A stretch of DNA of 64,000 nt from NCBI GenBank assembly GCA_037176885.1, contig JAWWNJ010000225.1:177767-241766 (forward strand). Direction: 5' to 3'. The position numbers were made by a program, and so were the translations under genes. This document shows positions 23,713 to 36,051 of the stretch, one piece after another. This stretch comes from Favolaschia claudopus. Its lineage: Eukaryota; Basidiomycota; Agaricomycetes; Agaricales; Mycenaceae. The notes under the pieces were generated by a model. It was not told the DNA's origin. It searched no databases and was given only the letters and a program-made list of their open reading frames with translations. Position 1 is the stretch's first letter. Every line of letters starts with the position of its first letter.

Positions 23713-26700
23713 ATGCCGGCCAGAACACTACCCGCCGTGAATCTACGGACCTCAATGGCCGCCATATTCGACCAAGCCCAAACTACCATAGCTAACCATC
23801 AGAAGAACATCGTCGCTTTACACAAGCTCCATCTAGAGATCGCAAGAACCAAATCGCGCGCAGGCGAAATTGAATTCGAATCCGTCTTTCACAGATTGGT
23901 GGCACGCGTTCTCCCTGTTAAGAAAGGCGTCAACACGGCGGACCGAGTCATCAAATTCGTAGGCAACTACACCAAATTTCTCAATGAAAGGGGTGTGTTC
24001 TATCATTATTCGCGTTTCTGAGTTGAGCTAATGGATCGATAGCCGCAGACGAGCGCGCTGAGCAAGATGACATGGACGACGATACGAATACGGACACCCC
24101 TGCCTCCAGATTTACCGATGAATTGCTCGAATTTTTGTTGCGGGGTTTCCAAGCCAAAGACAAGGTTGTGCGGTATCGTGTGGTTTCCATTGTTGGCGAG
24201 ATGATCATAGTTCTTGGTGAACTCGAGTGTGTCTACATTCATGGTCTAAACTCAGTGTCTGAAATCCTCATAGCGACGAAATTTATAATAAATTGCGGAA
24301 AGCTCTCCTTGACAGAATTCATGACAAGGAAGCTATGGTCCGTCTTCAAGTTGCCATAGCACTTTCGAAGATCGCCGCACCGGAGGACATAAGTGAAGAT
24401 GCTCCGGGAGAAGAGGGAGTACTACAGGTGCTCATAGAGACCCTGTCCAAAGACTCTTCTCCGTAAGAATGGCCCCTTGGACGTCTCGTCTCGCTTGCTC
24501 ATAACGATGTTGATGCAGAGAAGTTCGCCGTGCCACACTGGTCAACCTTCCCGTGAACACAAAGAGCCTCCCTGCTCTCCTGGATCGCGCGCGCGATACC
24601 GAGCCGACCGTTCGCAAACTGCTCTATAGCTCCGTTCTTGTAGGAGCGGTTTCAGAGGAGGCCCATCCCAGCGTCTTGACGGTCGCTCAACGCGAACACC
24701 TCGTTCGTCATGGGTTGGGGGATCGAGAAACGGCGGTTCGTTCAGTTGCTGCTGACTTGTTCGGGACCTGGGTCGATGTCATTGGAGAGAAGACTAAACC
24801 CGATGAAGAACTTGCCACTCGAATAACAGAGATGGACATCTCCAAAACAGAATCGAAAACATCTCTAAATTTGGAGGATAAGCAGAAGGGCATGATAAAG
24901 ACACTGGTCGCTTTTCTCGCCATGTTTGATTTACAGGGCTCTACTGAAAGCTCCCAACTGGCTTGGAACGTATTAACCAGCGTTTTTGTCTCTCGCCCCA
25001 ATATATTTGAAGAACTTTACTTCGGAGGTGAAATCGTGATACTCCTGCCTCTTTTCTAGCACTTATCCTTGGTCAGACTCATACTTTGAGGATTTGTCCC
25101 CGGAAAAAGTGTTTCTGGCTAGGGTTTTCGTCGATCAGTGCGTCGAGGACAAGAACCGAGGAGAAGCGAGAATGGAAGATGCGGGGGTTCCCGTCGTTAC
25201 ACACCTGGCGTTCAAAATCCAAGCTGCATTCAACGACGTTGTTGAGCTCAATGAAGGTTCTCCCGAGGACGAGAATAAGGTTTTCGAGAGGCAGGACAAG
25301 GAATTTGTTCTCGGCGAGCTCTTGAGACTCGCCATCAAGCTCGACTACTCTGATGAGAAAGGAAGAAGAATGATGTTCAAACTCGCTCGTCAGTGTCTCT
25401 CTTCCATATCCGAACGCTGGTATTGAACCTCTTCTTCCAGAGGGGATGTTGACTCGTGACCAACTCCCGTTGACTGTCGTGCCCCCGACTCTGGATCTTT
25501 ACAAGCTAACTGCTGACAATGAACGTGATTTCATTCGATTAGTCGTTGAGATCATTGGAGATTTTCGGGAGCCCGGCGACGCAGAGGAGCTTGGTGCCGC
25601 CGACCAGACCCAAGACTCAATAGTAAGTGTTCTGAACGCTAACCAGTCATTGAGGGGGATCTGAATATAAACCAATCTTTCAGGATCCCGATGCTAGCTT
25701 TGGCTCAAATGGCAGTCCGGTATCAAGGAAATCTGCTCGAGAAAGAAAAGAGATGTCCGAAGCAGAGCAAGCTGACGCAGATAATATTGACATCCGGTGC
25801 TTAACGATCTGCACTGGCATGCTCGAACGGGTTCATGGGGTATGTATAAACAAGCGAAATCAGTCGTACTCTAACCTGTTCAAAGTCTATCGATCAAAAC
25901 TCTACGTTGGAGGGTATCCTACGTGACCTCATAATCCCTTGCGTCAACCGCAATGAGCTTCGATTCAGGGAGAAGGGTCTACTCGCCTTGGGCCACTTCT
26001 GCGTCATCTCCGAGGTAAGCTTACGGTCTCTTTCCGATCACCCATTTAGCTCTCTTTGTTGCAGCGTGTCGCGGATGAAACCCTGCCTCTGTTCATATCC
26101 CAGGTGCATGCGAAGCCTGAAGTCATTGAATCTCTCAAGATAAATCTCTTCGAAATAATTTTTGATATACTCTTGGTTCACGGGAGAACGATTCTCGCGC
26201 CTGAAGGAAAAAAAGTGAGTGCATCCTCGCAGGTGCTTTCGAATACCAACACACGGTTAGGCTCAAGGATTGTTGGACTTCCTGGTTTATCACCTTAAGC
26301 GGGAAACCAAGAAGGAAGACACATCACCGAAAGTTCTTGCGCTGCTTGGTTCCGGCATTGCCAAACTGCTAATATGTGACAGAATTACCGACGAGAATGT
26401 TTGTGTCTATCTTTTCGAGACGTGCATGTCACTCAAGGGTGCTGAAGGTGCTGAAAAGCTTGATGCTCGTCTATCTTTCTCCATACAACTCGGACAACCA
26501 AGAACTGAAGCAATTTCTCGCACTCTTTTGCGAAAAATATCCCCGATTAAGGAGCCAGAACCAACAGAGGATGCGCGCGGTAATTCCTGCCTCATTTGTG
26601 CCCAGGTCATTTTAAGAATTTGTTGTAGATATTCCTCTCTGTCTTCAGGATCCTCTCGCAAATCCAACAAGAATCAGACATGGACAATGAGGTCCACCTG

Positions 26701-28017
26701 GATACACTCAATCTTTCGACAGTGGCTGGTATGTGGACGGAGTGGACAGATCCCACTCAACTGTTGTAAGTATGCTGTGGTGCGCCGCTGGCACGTTCTA
26801 AACGAGTATAGCGACCAAAAAGGACAGCCTGGAAGAGCTGTCGACCCCTTCCTTCATGTCCAGATGGCCGACGACACGATGCGCTTCTTGCTGAGCACTA
26901 AACTGCCAAGTCTGTGTTTCATTTTCTATTTTCGATGTTTCTTAATGTTACTCAGAGGAAGATGAACGAGCACTTTGCGAAATGCTGCTCAAACTAAATA
27001 TCCCCGACGAAGTCGATGCTGATCAAGTACGGACTCTCAAACTGCTCATCAACAATATATTTACGGTGAGTGTGGTAACTCGGTTGCTTGTCTCTTTAGG
27101 TTGATGGGTGAACTCAGCGGCGGCCACTCGGCGACGCGAAGGCCAGTAATGCGCTCAAGAAGTTCGACGCGGCACTGCAAAAGAAGTTTGAGAAGGAGCT
27201 GGAAGGCTTAAGTGAAGAGGAGTATCGCGAATTGAACAAGTTGCAAGACCTGTTCGCCTTTTTGGATGACATTATACCCGAAAACGATGACGAAGTTATC
27301 GAACTTGACACGAAGAAGAAAGGGAGAAAGAGGTATGCTGATTTGTATCCTGCTGACTCTTGTGGACTAATGGTGCGCTCTCAGGCGGTCAGACAGCATC
27401 ATCAGTATCACAACTGACGGCGACGATGTGTCAGTTGCATCTTCTCGACGCGGAAAATCTAAACCTCTGAAAAAGTAATGACTTCACATCGAAATATCAT
27501 TACCGCAACTGACGATCTCTCAGGAGGCGTAGGCTTTCGACTTCGGATGATGAGGACTCCGATTCCGAGGAAGACAACCACACAGCGAAGGGGACGCCTC
27601 CACCTCCAACCCGGACGTTACCAAAACGCTCTGCGTAAGCCGCGTTCCTACTGTAAAATAGTCCTTGGCATCCCATTCACGAATTTTGCGACTTACCAGG
27701 GCTACCAAGAAGGAAGTGATCCTCATTAGCTCGGACGACGATGAGGATGTCGACACAACTCCTGCTCCTCGAAAGGGGCGCCCGCAGATAAGGTCAGACC
27801 ATGGCATACATTCCGGTCTACCACGCTGATAGCCAGCAGTACGAGGACGCGCAAAGCACAAAAAGAGGAAGAGGATCAGATCGATGCAGAGATCAATCAT
27901 CTGCTTTCTGACGAGGAACCCTCTTTGCAGCAAACTGCAAACGACTCGATAATGGATAATGATTCAGATGAAGAAGATGCTGACGAAGTAACTGGTCAAC
28001 TATTAGGGTCGGAATAA
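23713..28017 (+). CDS. YCG1: Condensin complex subunit 3 (Cap-G / Ycg1)
   Basis: HEAT-repeat subunit of condensin, which compacts mitotic chromosomes. Nineteen exons (23713-23992, 24043-24226, 24274-24462, 24519-25027, 25077-25388, 25441-25622, 25684-25839, 25886-26014, 26065-26214, 26261-26398, 26448-26579, 26629-26765, 26812-26909, 26956-27065, 27118-27332, 27385-27474, 27524-27634, 27700-27792, 27837-28017) give 1131 residues, all in phase. Diagnostic text includes FLLRGFQAKDKVVRYRVVSI, VRLQVAIALSKIA, SPEVRRATLVNLP, SLMLVYLSPYNSDNQELKQF. The C-terminal third is acidic and Ser-rich with basic clusters, as in other Cap-G tails. Length is normal for the family. Confidence 0.95.
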
Positions 28018-28094
28018 ACTGCCGTCTGTATCTCATGTATTGCATCTTCCTCATGTATTCTGAATAAGACTATGTACACGCATGTATATATAAT

Positions 28095-29473
28095 TCATGG
28101 GTCCATACAACGAATGCACGCAGTGCGACCGTTTGGTTGGCTAATGGCATTTCGGCGTTCCAACTTGATCTCCCCCTTGTGAGACCTATGGTTCCTAGAT
28201 TGACGGCTGTCGTTCCCAGAGTTCGAAGACTTGACACCTGACGACCGGACAGAGGCAGAGGCAACTGCACCGCGCTTGTAGCTTTGAATTCTCTTTAGCT
28301 GTGAGATCGACTGAGTTATAATTAGTCGCTTGAGAGTTTGGGAATTGGGCACACCTTGTTAACATATTCTGTATAAAAATCTGCGACGGACTTCCATTGT
28401 TTCATAATAGCTTGAATTCTGAGGCGAGCGGAGTTCCTCCGCAACCGGTCGACACAGCACGATATTGTCTCAAGCATGGTATCGGAGCGGATGAAGGCTT
28501 CAATCGACCAGTCTACGTGGTCTGCAAGACGGGCCAGACAGGTGGTAACGTCTTGGAGCTCTTGCAGTGCGGCTTGGCAATCGATCGTCTCGGTTTCGCG
28601 TTCTTGGTTTGAGATTAGCTATCACGTTAGAGAAGAGATAACAAGCCACTTTTTGATAGTTTCGAGCACCGGTTTTCGTAGATCTCGAGTCCCAAAATCG
28701 CGATAGGCAAGGCAATTGGAAGGATTAGAATGAGGGGTGGTAGGCTGAACAGGGCCACACCGCTGACCACGGCCAGAGCTGCAGTGCTGACCGTTTTGGC
28801 TACTTTGGTACGCTCGACGCGACGATCAGTGGTTGCCTTCTTGACGGCAGCGGTATACTCCTTCTCCTCGAGTTTAACCATTTCTTCCGGAATTCCATCA
28901 CTGATCTGGATAGGTGTTGGAAGGAACGATGCTATATGCTACATAGACAAACCTCGTATATTCCCCTGCGCACAGTGCGGTATGCAGCCGATATGTGTTT
29001 GGAGTGTTTAAGAGCCCCCCGCGTACAACGCTGCATGTCAGCAATGAAGTCGTTGATGTCTTTCGATTTGCAAGCAGGATCAAGTAGATATTCGGACAGC
29101 CGTACGGCGTCCTCCGCAAGCCCCTTGAGACGGATGGCCACAGTAACGCTCTAGTGAGATTGACTATAAGTGATACTGCGCAAACGGACTTGTAATTCGG
29201 ACTGGACCTCGTCAAGGGTTTGAAAGTACAACTGTCCCTGGGCCTGTACTCGTTGTATAATTGACTGGACTGCAGAAGACTTCGATCTGAGGAAATGAAT
29301 GATATCACTGGAACACAAAGTGCCAATAGAACTCACTGTGCAGTCTCCCAACGCTCAAGCAAACTAAAAGTTTGGAATGTATTGTTCACCAGAGTGTCAC
29401 GGTCAAAATTGTGTGTGCCAGTGCCTTCCTCGAAAGCCTGGAGAGCTTTGCTTGTTGTAGAAGTGAGGGACAT
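28095..29473 (-). CDS. Hypothetical helical protein with a hydrophobic hairpin, about 377 residues
   Basis: Unknown family. Six exons (29473-29337, 29286-29208, 29150-28953, 28905-28650, 28602-28355, 28310-28095); the second intron (29151-29207) could instead start at 29189. The N-terminal half is predicted helical with coiled-coil character (RVQAQGQLYFQTLDE, RLKGLAEDAVRLSEYL). Residues about 175-212 form a long hydrophobic stretch with a Pro-Pro turn (VSGVALFSLPPLILILPIAL). Another helical half follows (CQAALQELQDVTTCLARLAD), and then a basic, Ser-rich tail. Helices around one hydrophobic hairpin recall the general plan of alpha-helical membrane-inserting proteins, but I have no homology to support that. 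It converges with condensin (77 bp between stops). Confidence 0.65.
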
Positions 29474-30460
29474 TTTGTGAATGGCAACTCACCAACCTTG
29501 ATTTCTTTTATGCAGGTTTGCAGGCCTTAGGATTCAGATTTGCTGTGAACAAAGAGGAGCAAAGATTTCACGGAGAGCTGTAACAGGTGCGGCGCTACAG
29601 TTTAACGCCAATTAAAGTATGCCCATCCTTACTCGATCCAGTCTACTGTATATTTTCGGAAGAACGAGTCGAGTGTTCAAGATATGAAGTTCGCTCTGAC
29701 ATCCATGGAGAGGCTGTTTCCCGACTTCGAGCTGTTTCCCGCCATTACAGCTCAGATAAGAAGTCCAGTCGTGCAAGCACTGGATGCCTCGTAGAAAGAC
29801 TCGGAGGACAAAGAAAAAGTGCACTGCGGGTATCACAGTCGTGAATGCATTTTGTTTGAATCTTGTCCTGCCAGCGAATGAATTCTCTGGCACCGAGTCA
29901 CTGACTTGGAGGACTCAGGCAGACTGAGGCTCTTTGCACAATGAAGCTTTACGGCCCTTGAAGCTGTACCAGTGGCTGGCAAGATCCAATAATTTTGCTG
30001 TTTTCAGGACCGCACTTCCAGAGTTCTTCTAACGCTATTATGTGCCTTGCACATCGATCCAGGAATCGGACGAGCAGTGCAAATACAAGCCAAGCAGGTG
30101 TACTTGCCGTTTGTGGCAACTTTTCGCGATCGTTCACTGCCAGTTCAGGCAGGGTCACACAGTGACACTCGTCACACACACACCCACTTTCACCTCTTTT
30201 CACTCCAGTCGCCATCCGTCTTCTATCGCCGACTTTACGAACACACAGAACTTGAACCTCACACCAATGGACTGCCCTTTACTGGACGGGATGGAATATA
30301 AGCTCATAACTGTATGAGATACATGAATTGAGTACTCCCAGTCCCTTCACCTGCTCATACCCGGTGCTCGTCCATCTCCATACGCCGGGGATTGTCTCTC
30401 TGCATTTCGAGGATGTGCTCAACACGTATGGTATGACACCGGCGTGCTTGCATCGATACT
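29474..30460. other. Intergenic region between two divergent unknown genes
   Basis: About 990 bp. No gene supported; overlapping frames at 29587-29844, 29612-29893 and 30042-30317 lack motifs. Both neighbouring promoters must be here. Confidence 0.45.
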
Positions 30461-31408
30461 ATGCTCACTCAAATGTCGCAGCCACGTCCTGGCTTCAAAG
30501 ACATTCTGAGAAATCTCTCGTCCAATGTCCTCAATGCCATGATCTCGTTGCATAGTATCAAGACTGCCGCAACTAAAGCCGGTCTATCCATGCACACCAC
30601 ATTCGATTTGTTTGTACCCTTCGGCAGTTCTCTCGAACGGCACTGGGCAAATACGATGGCGTATCTTCAAGAGTCCCACAGCTTTAGCGAAGAAGTGATT
30701 AATGCCTGCGAGTTCTTTGTCGAGGGGGATTCAGCTTCTATTTCCGCGCGGCTTGAAGAGCTCGCGACACTTTCGGATGAACTCGGCATGAAAAGCGGAA
30801 CTCTTTTACTGGAATCTGGACGGAACATCGAGAGGCTAACCAATCTAACCTACAAGCTTCTTGAGCTCTGCCAGCCGAGAGGTTGCGAGTTGCGGGATCC
30901 TCGCACAGGTAGGATTTATGCTCTTTGTACTCTCTGATTGCTTGACCAACAAACAGTTGTCCAAATTCCCATGACCGCCATGCCCATTGGCGCTGTTTCT
31001 CGGGGAATATTGTCAGCTACAAGATTTACGCATTCTGCCCTCGTAGACGCATGCGCAAGCATATGCACATTGGGGCAATTTTGGAACATCCTCTCGCAAG
31101 ACTGTCGCTTCCTGGGTAAGACGCCGGGCGTCACCTTCAATCAAGCGCTCGAAGTGAGCAACGCATGGAGGGAGCATCAGCAGGAAGTATTTGAGGCGAA
31201 AGTGTCCATAGCCAAGTCATTCGATGCCCTTGTCGTTCTCACGACGCCTCCCACCTTGTTTCCACGGTCGCAGCGACGAAGGCGGTCATCCATGTCGGAA
31301 TTTGTTCCACGTCCTTCGCTTCCGCCTCCCTCGCCCTCGATCGACTGCGATCAAGTACCCAAAACATGCTGGGGACTGTTCGCAATCTTGTGTGGAAAAA
31401 CACGATGA
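30461..31408 (+). CDS. Hypothetical helical protein, about 299 residues
   Basis: Unknown. Two exons (30461-30908, 30957-31408) join in phase; a second ATG at 30473 is an equally good start. The sequence is predicted mainly helical (FKDILRNLSSNVLNAMISLH, SARLEELATLSDELGMKSG) with no signal peptide or clear membrane span. It ends in a basic, Pro/Ser-rich tail (RSQRRRRSSMSEFVPRPSLP). It lies head-to-head with the 377-residue helical protein, and both have similar helix-rich N-terminal halves. No clear sequence match between the two is visible by eye. Confidence 0.62.
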
Positions 31409-31602
31409 TCGTTTTGTACGAAGCTGACTATGGACCACTGCTGTACTGGCCCACTTAGCAGGAGAATTACCTCTAGATTTCCGCTGTATATACATCGTCG
31501 AGACTCGTCTCATAAGTCGATACCTTCCTTTTTGGGATATGTGATCATTTGTCAAGTGATTTCACTCTTGTCTCCGCGTTCTACGTTTTGCCGCTCTCTG
31601 CG

Positions 31603-33437
31603 ATGCGGGCAGGCTACGTATCTCTTCCCAAATCCATGGGCTTCGGTACTCGGTCGACGCCGTTTTCGAGGACTCTCTCTGTATGTTGAAGGTCTCTGTG
31701 AAAGCTTCGCCTGGTCTCAAGCCCAAGTCGTAGCGGTCCTCTATCTTGCCTCAAGCATCGGCTACAAAGCTAGCACGTTTACCCACATCTGCGGCACCCC
31801 TGGAGAGTAAAGCACTACCGCGGTCTACATCTCAGTCACTCGCCCCAGTGGTATCGGACGACCTACCCGTGATCAGCACGGATGGCCGTAAAGTCGCAAT
31901 CGGCTGGGACACTCGGACATGGTCTCGTTTGTATGAAGTCAAACCCTTTTTCTCTGCTGCATGTTGAAAATTCGAAAGCCATAATGTCTGGCTTCGCGAT
32001 CATTGCCGTTGTCCGCAGTGCTTTCACCCAATAACGAAACAGAGACTAGTCAACACGTTCGAGGTAGACAGTAAACTACTCTTTTCTTGCAATGAGTAAT
32101 TCCCTTGCTCTAGATCCCTTCAGATATTGCTCCGAGTGAGGTGGAATCCACGGCAGAAGGGCTGAAGGTGTCATGTATGTAACAACTGTCTCTTGTTCCG
32201 CAATACTGTTTGACGATCTGGTCAGGGCCTTCCTCCCAGCCTCACACCTCGCTTTATCCATGGTCATGGCTACAACACAGCTCATATGATCCCGCTCTCC
32301 GACAGAGGGAGACACAGTTGGAGTGAGTATCTGCGCTCGATAGTCAACAATGCCTCAGAGTGCTTTCGGCAGTAAAATATTATGGAGCTCCAAGATCCAA
32401 GCATCGCCTCCCACAGTAACATATGAGGAAGCCATGGCCGAGGACGATCGCGGTCTCCATAAATGGCTCTCACATGTGGTATTTATTTCTGTTTTCTCTT
32501 ATGCCACATAATTCCTACTCGTGCAGGATCATTTTGGGATGTGCTTCATTTCCGGTGTCCCAGCAACGCCCGAAGCGACTGAGGAACTGTCTCAACGTAT
32601 AGGTTTTATCCGAGAGACTCAGTGTAATCATCGTGTTTTCGTTACCTTCTAATTCTTAACGGTATCTTCAGACGGGAAATTCTGGGATTTCACTTCTGAT
32701 CTCGCAAAGGGTGACACCGCTTACACAACGCTGGCACTCGGTGCCCACACCGACAATACATATTTTGTGCGTAGTCTTGTTGCTGCGCGAATTTGTTTAA
32801 TAAAGCTTCACAGACTGACCCTTGCGGGCTCCAGCTGTTTCATCTGCTTTCTCACACCGAAGGCTCCGGCGGCTCCACACTATTAGTCGATGGATTCTAT
32901 GTGGCTTCGATTCTGAAAGAGCTTCACCCCGACGCGTACAATGTCCTCGCACGAACGCCTGTCCCGGCCCATGCTGCTGGTGAAACTTCTGCACTGTATC
33001 AACCCTTCCCCTCTTCGGGATATCCGGTGCTCAGCCACGATCCCGTTACTGGGGAACTCATTCAAGTACGATGGAATAATGACGACCGAAGTGTCATGAA
33101 CAATTTGAATTCTCATCAAGTGGAAGAGTGGTATAATGCTATTCGAATCTGGCACAAACTGCTCACCAGTGCGGATTCGGAGTATTGGGTTCAGCTCGGT
33201 CCTGGGACCGCCGTTAGTGAGTACCTACATGTGCTCCAGCTACAGTTATCTTACGTTCTTGCAGTCGTTGATAATCACCGAATCCTGCATGGCCGTTCAG
33301 CATTTACAGGCAAACGCCGGATGTGTGGTGCATACATTGGCGTCGACGAATATCGGTCGAAGCTGACTGTTCTACGCGAAAGGTTTAGTTCGGACAACGA
33401 AGTCACTGACCGAACCGTTTGGAGCCCAGCCCTCTGA
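31603..33437 (+). CDS. Trimethyllysine dioxygenase (carnitine biosynthesis)
   Basis: Fe(II)/2-oxoglutarate dioxygenase that hydroxylates N6-trimethyllysine, the first step to carnitine, in mitochondria. Ten exons (31603-31680, 31734-31930, 31979-32063, 32114-32174, 32226-32322, 32373-32478, 32527-32623, 32672-32766, 32814-33216, 33265-33437) give 463 residues. A basic, Ser-rich presequence (GTRSTPFSRTLSRSSIL) precedes the zinc-binding HNVWLRDHCRCPQC. Then come LGAHTDNTYFTDPCGLQLFH (HxD iron ligands), the LLVDGFY segment, RWNNDDRS, and IVDNHRILHGRSAFTGKRR (distal His). The order YGKFWDF to DTAYTTLALGAHTD favours trimethyllysine over gamma-butyrobetaine dioxygenase. Converges with LYS4. Confidence 0.9.
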
Positions 33438-33655
33438 TCATATCCCTCATCTCACACCCACATATATGTACCATACTTAGCACATCAGCATTGATTTTAT
33501 ATATCAACTCAATGAGACATTTCTGTACTATTGTAGCAAACCTTTAGCTGTTACACGGAAAGCAATTATCAAAAGCAATGTCCTATTTGATACATGGGAG
33601 GCGCAGTACGATAAAAGTTAAGTGGATATCTTCTGATTCTTTGCAAGTTTTGTGC

Positions 33656-35915
33656 TCAGGCAATAGTCGCCTCGGCTTCCTTAATCTCCTTCAATATGAA
33701 ACCCTCCAGTCCCCCGCAGACCCACAACTCTTGCACGCTTGCGCCAACCGGCTTCACGGAGTAAACCTTTTGGCTCGGGGTGCCAACCGTCTCAACGTTC
33801 ACTACCACTTGTCCATCGACCATTCCCACAACGACTGTCAGACCGCGGTCGACAGTCAACTCGCCCTGAAGACCGCCAGCGCCTCTGGACGCCCCTTTAG
33901 CGTAATCCCGAGTCAAGTCAGCTACGAGCTCCGGACACTCCAAGCACACGAGCCCATTGTTGATTGCATTTCGTTTGAAGATGTCGCCAAAAGATCCGGC
34001 TATGACGACAGGGATTCCGGCGGCTTTCAGCGCTGTTGCAGCCTGCTCCCGCGAAGAACCGGTGCCAAAGTTATACCCAGACACCAATATGACGCCGTTC
34101 GCAGTCTCGTCGTTTGCGATGTGGAATGACTGTTTCTGCGTCAAAGAAGCTACGAGGGTAGCAAATCCTGGATCATAGTTCTCCATCACGACTTGAGCCT
34201 GCCGCTCAAGGGTAATGTCGTCTTGATAGGTATATTTACCGGGATATATGGCGTCGGTATTAAGATTATCCTGCGGAGCGAAAGCAGAGGGCCGGCAAAC
34301 GCTCGAGGGAAACCGGGCAAGACGGCTTCGTTGGATTCAGGTCCAGTAGAGGTGATCGTCGCTGAAGATAATTTGGAGATGGAAACGGTAGGAGAATTGG
34401 TACGGGGAAGAGCGGAGAGGTCGAGGGAGCTAGGCCCACAGATGTATCCTTTGATGGCGCTGGCCGCAACGACAGCCGGGCTTGCAAGATACGCAAGGGC
34501 TTTAGGGTGGCCCATCCGTCCTTTGTAATTACGATTCGTAGCGCTGATTCCGGTTTCTCTTCTTCCAGCAATCCAGTACCTAGTCCAATGCATGGACCAC
34601 ATCCGGCCGGAAGCACCTCGAGCACCCGAGAGGATGAGGGTGTCCCAGTACCCCAGCTTCTCCGCCTCCAATTGTACTGCAGAACTGGCAGCAGCAATAT
34701 AAAATTCGACGCCAGGAGCAACTTTGTTGCCCGCGCATCACTGCTGCTGCTGCGGCGATGTCAGAAACCCGAGAGTTGGTACAGCTCACGAGGTAAGCCT
34801 TTTGGATTGCAACATGAGATTTTTTCCAAGATAGGAAGCGGCGTCGATATTTTGACGCTATTGGGGCCCGAGACGTGAGGAACGAGAGTTGAGAGGTCAA
34901 ATATGAGATGCGACGAGTACTCTGCGTCTGGATCAGACTTGAAATTGGTAGATCGTAGTTCGTCGAGGCGACGCCGATTGATACGAGGATGTTCAGGGGA
35001 GGTGGGATCAAAGATGCTAGCTCAGGCGACGAAAACGTACGCAGCTCGAGTTTCTCCAGGACGCGATCGTACCACTGCAGCAAAGTCTCGTCAACAGGAA
35101 AAACACCAACCAGCGCACCCCATTCTGTGGTCATGTTGGCGATTGTTAGCCGTTCGTCGACGCTCAAAGTCGCGACTCCATCGCCAGTGAACTCAATAGC
35201 AGCATTGAGAACTTCGTCGTTGTTGAAGGAGCTACAAAGTGCAACAATGACATCTTTCCCTGTTACACCAGGTGCGAGACGTCCTTTCAATTCGACTTTC
35301 ACCATGCGCGGAACTTGCCACCAAGTTTTCCCGGTTGCCCAGAGCGCCGCGGCATCGGTACGAACGATAGGTGTCCCGACGCACCCTACACCGCCATACA
35401 TATTGCTATGGCTATCACTTGCTACGGTGAGGGTGTAGGGAAACGCGTAGCCTTCCTCCACGAGAACTTGATGACCGATACCGCGTCCAGCAGGATAGAA
35501 GTCAACCTTATGCTGTCGGGCGAATTCCTCGATCGAAGCGTACTTCGAGAGATTCTTTGAGGACCGGTTTTGTACATCGTGGTCGAGCGTGAATACAGGC
35601 TGAACAGGATTCTGAATTCGAGTTGCACCGATAGACTTGAACCTTGGTGAAGTATTGATGACTGCCTCCGAAACATGACTGAACGCAGACGCACTTGGAG
35701 ATGACGGGCCCGGTGTTGTCGTGGGTCATAACATGCTCAGGGCGTATCATAACATAGTCGCCCGCTTTGACGGCTTTGCCTGAGGGAAGTCCGACGGCAT
35801 ACTTTTGTACCACCTTTTCGATTACAGTTTGGGGAACGTGTACGCCCGACCCGACTGCTGTGGCCAACCCCCGACGTCGAATCCAGCGAGCGCCAACATG
35901 GCCAAGGCGCAACAT
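33656..35915 (-). CDS. LYS4: Homoaconitase, mitochondrial (lysine biosynthesis), frame-disrupted
   Basis: Fe-S hydro-lyase of the alpha-aminoadipate pathway. Exon 1 is 35915-35695, with a mitochondrial presequence (WIRRRGLATA). Exon 2 starts at 35642 and runs to the stop. Text includes VMTHDNTGPVISK, FTLDHDVQNRSSKNL, ASDSHSNMYGGVGCVGTPIVRTDAA, LSTLVPHVSGPNSVK, KAYLVSCTNSRVSD, LPAGCGPCIGLGTGLL (cluster cysteines), ISATNRNYKGRMG, and the swivel domain SGYNFGTGSSREQAA. These lie in different frames. About six one-base changes are needed: near 35020, in the A6 run at 34820-34825, and near 34775, 34610, 34565 and 34280. No intron explains them. Motifs are intact and the shifts sit mostly at short runs, so sequencing error is likelier than a pseudogene. 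Confidence 0.9.
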
Positions 35916-36051
35916 GCAGGATGAAGACAAGACCTTGAAAATTTGTCTCAGCCGACGACAGCGAGGGCGGCCACGGCCCGGGCCTCCGGCGACCAATGAG
36001 AAATTCAGAATTTCAAGCAGAAGGAAGTATTTTAGGTACATATGAGAGTTA

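Noticed and set aside
31430..31810. 126-codon frame overlapping the start of the dioxygenase gene
   Set aside because: It overlaps, in another frame, the presequence exon of trimethyllysine dioxygenase, which is well supported.
34740..34860. Explaining a LYS4 frame change by a 58-nt intron (SGPNS joined to AYLVSC)
   Set aside because: It is in phase with GT and AG ends, but removes conserved residues (VKISTPL...AIQK). A one-base change in the A6 run restores the family length exactly.
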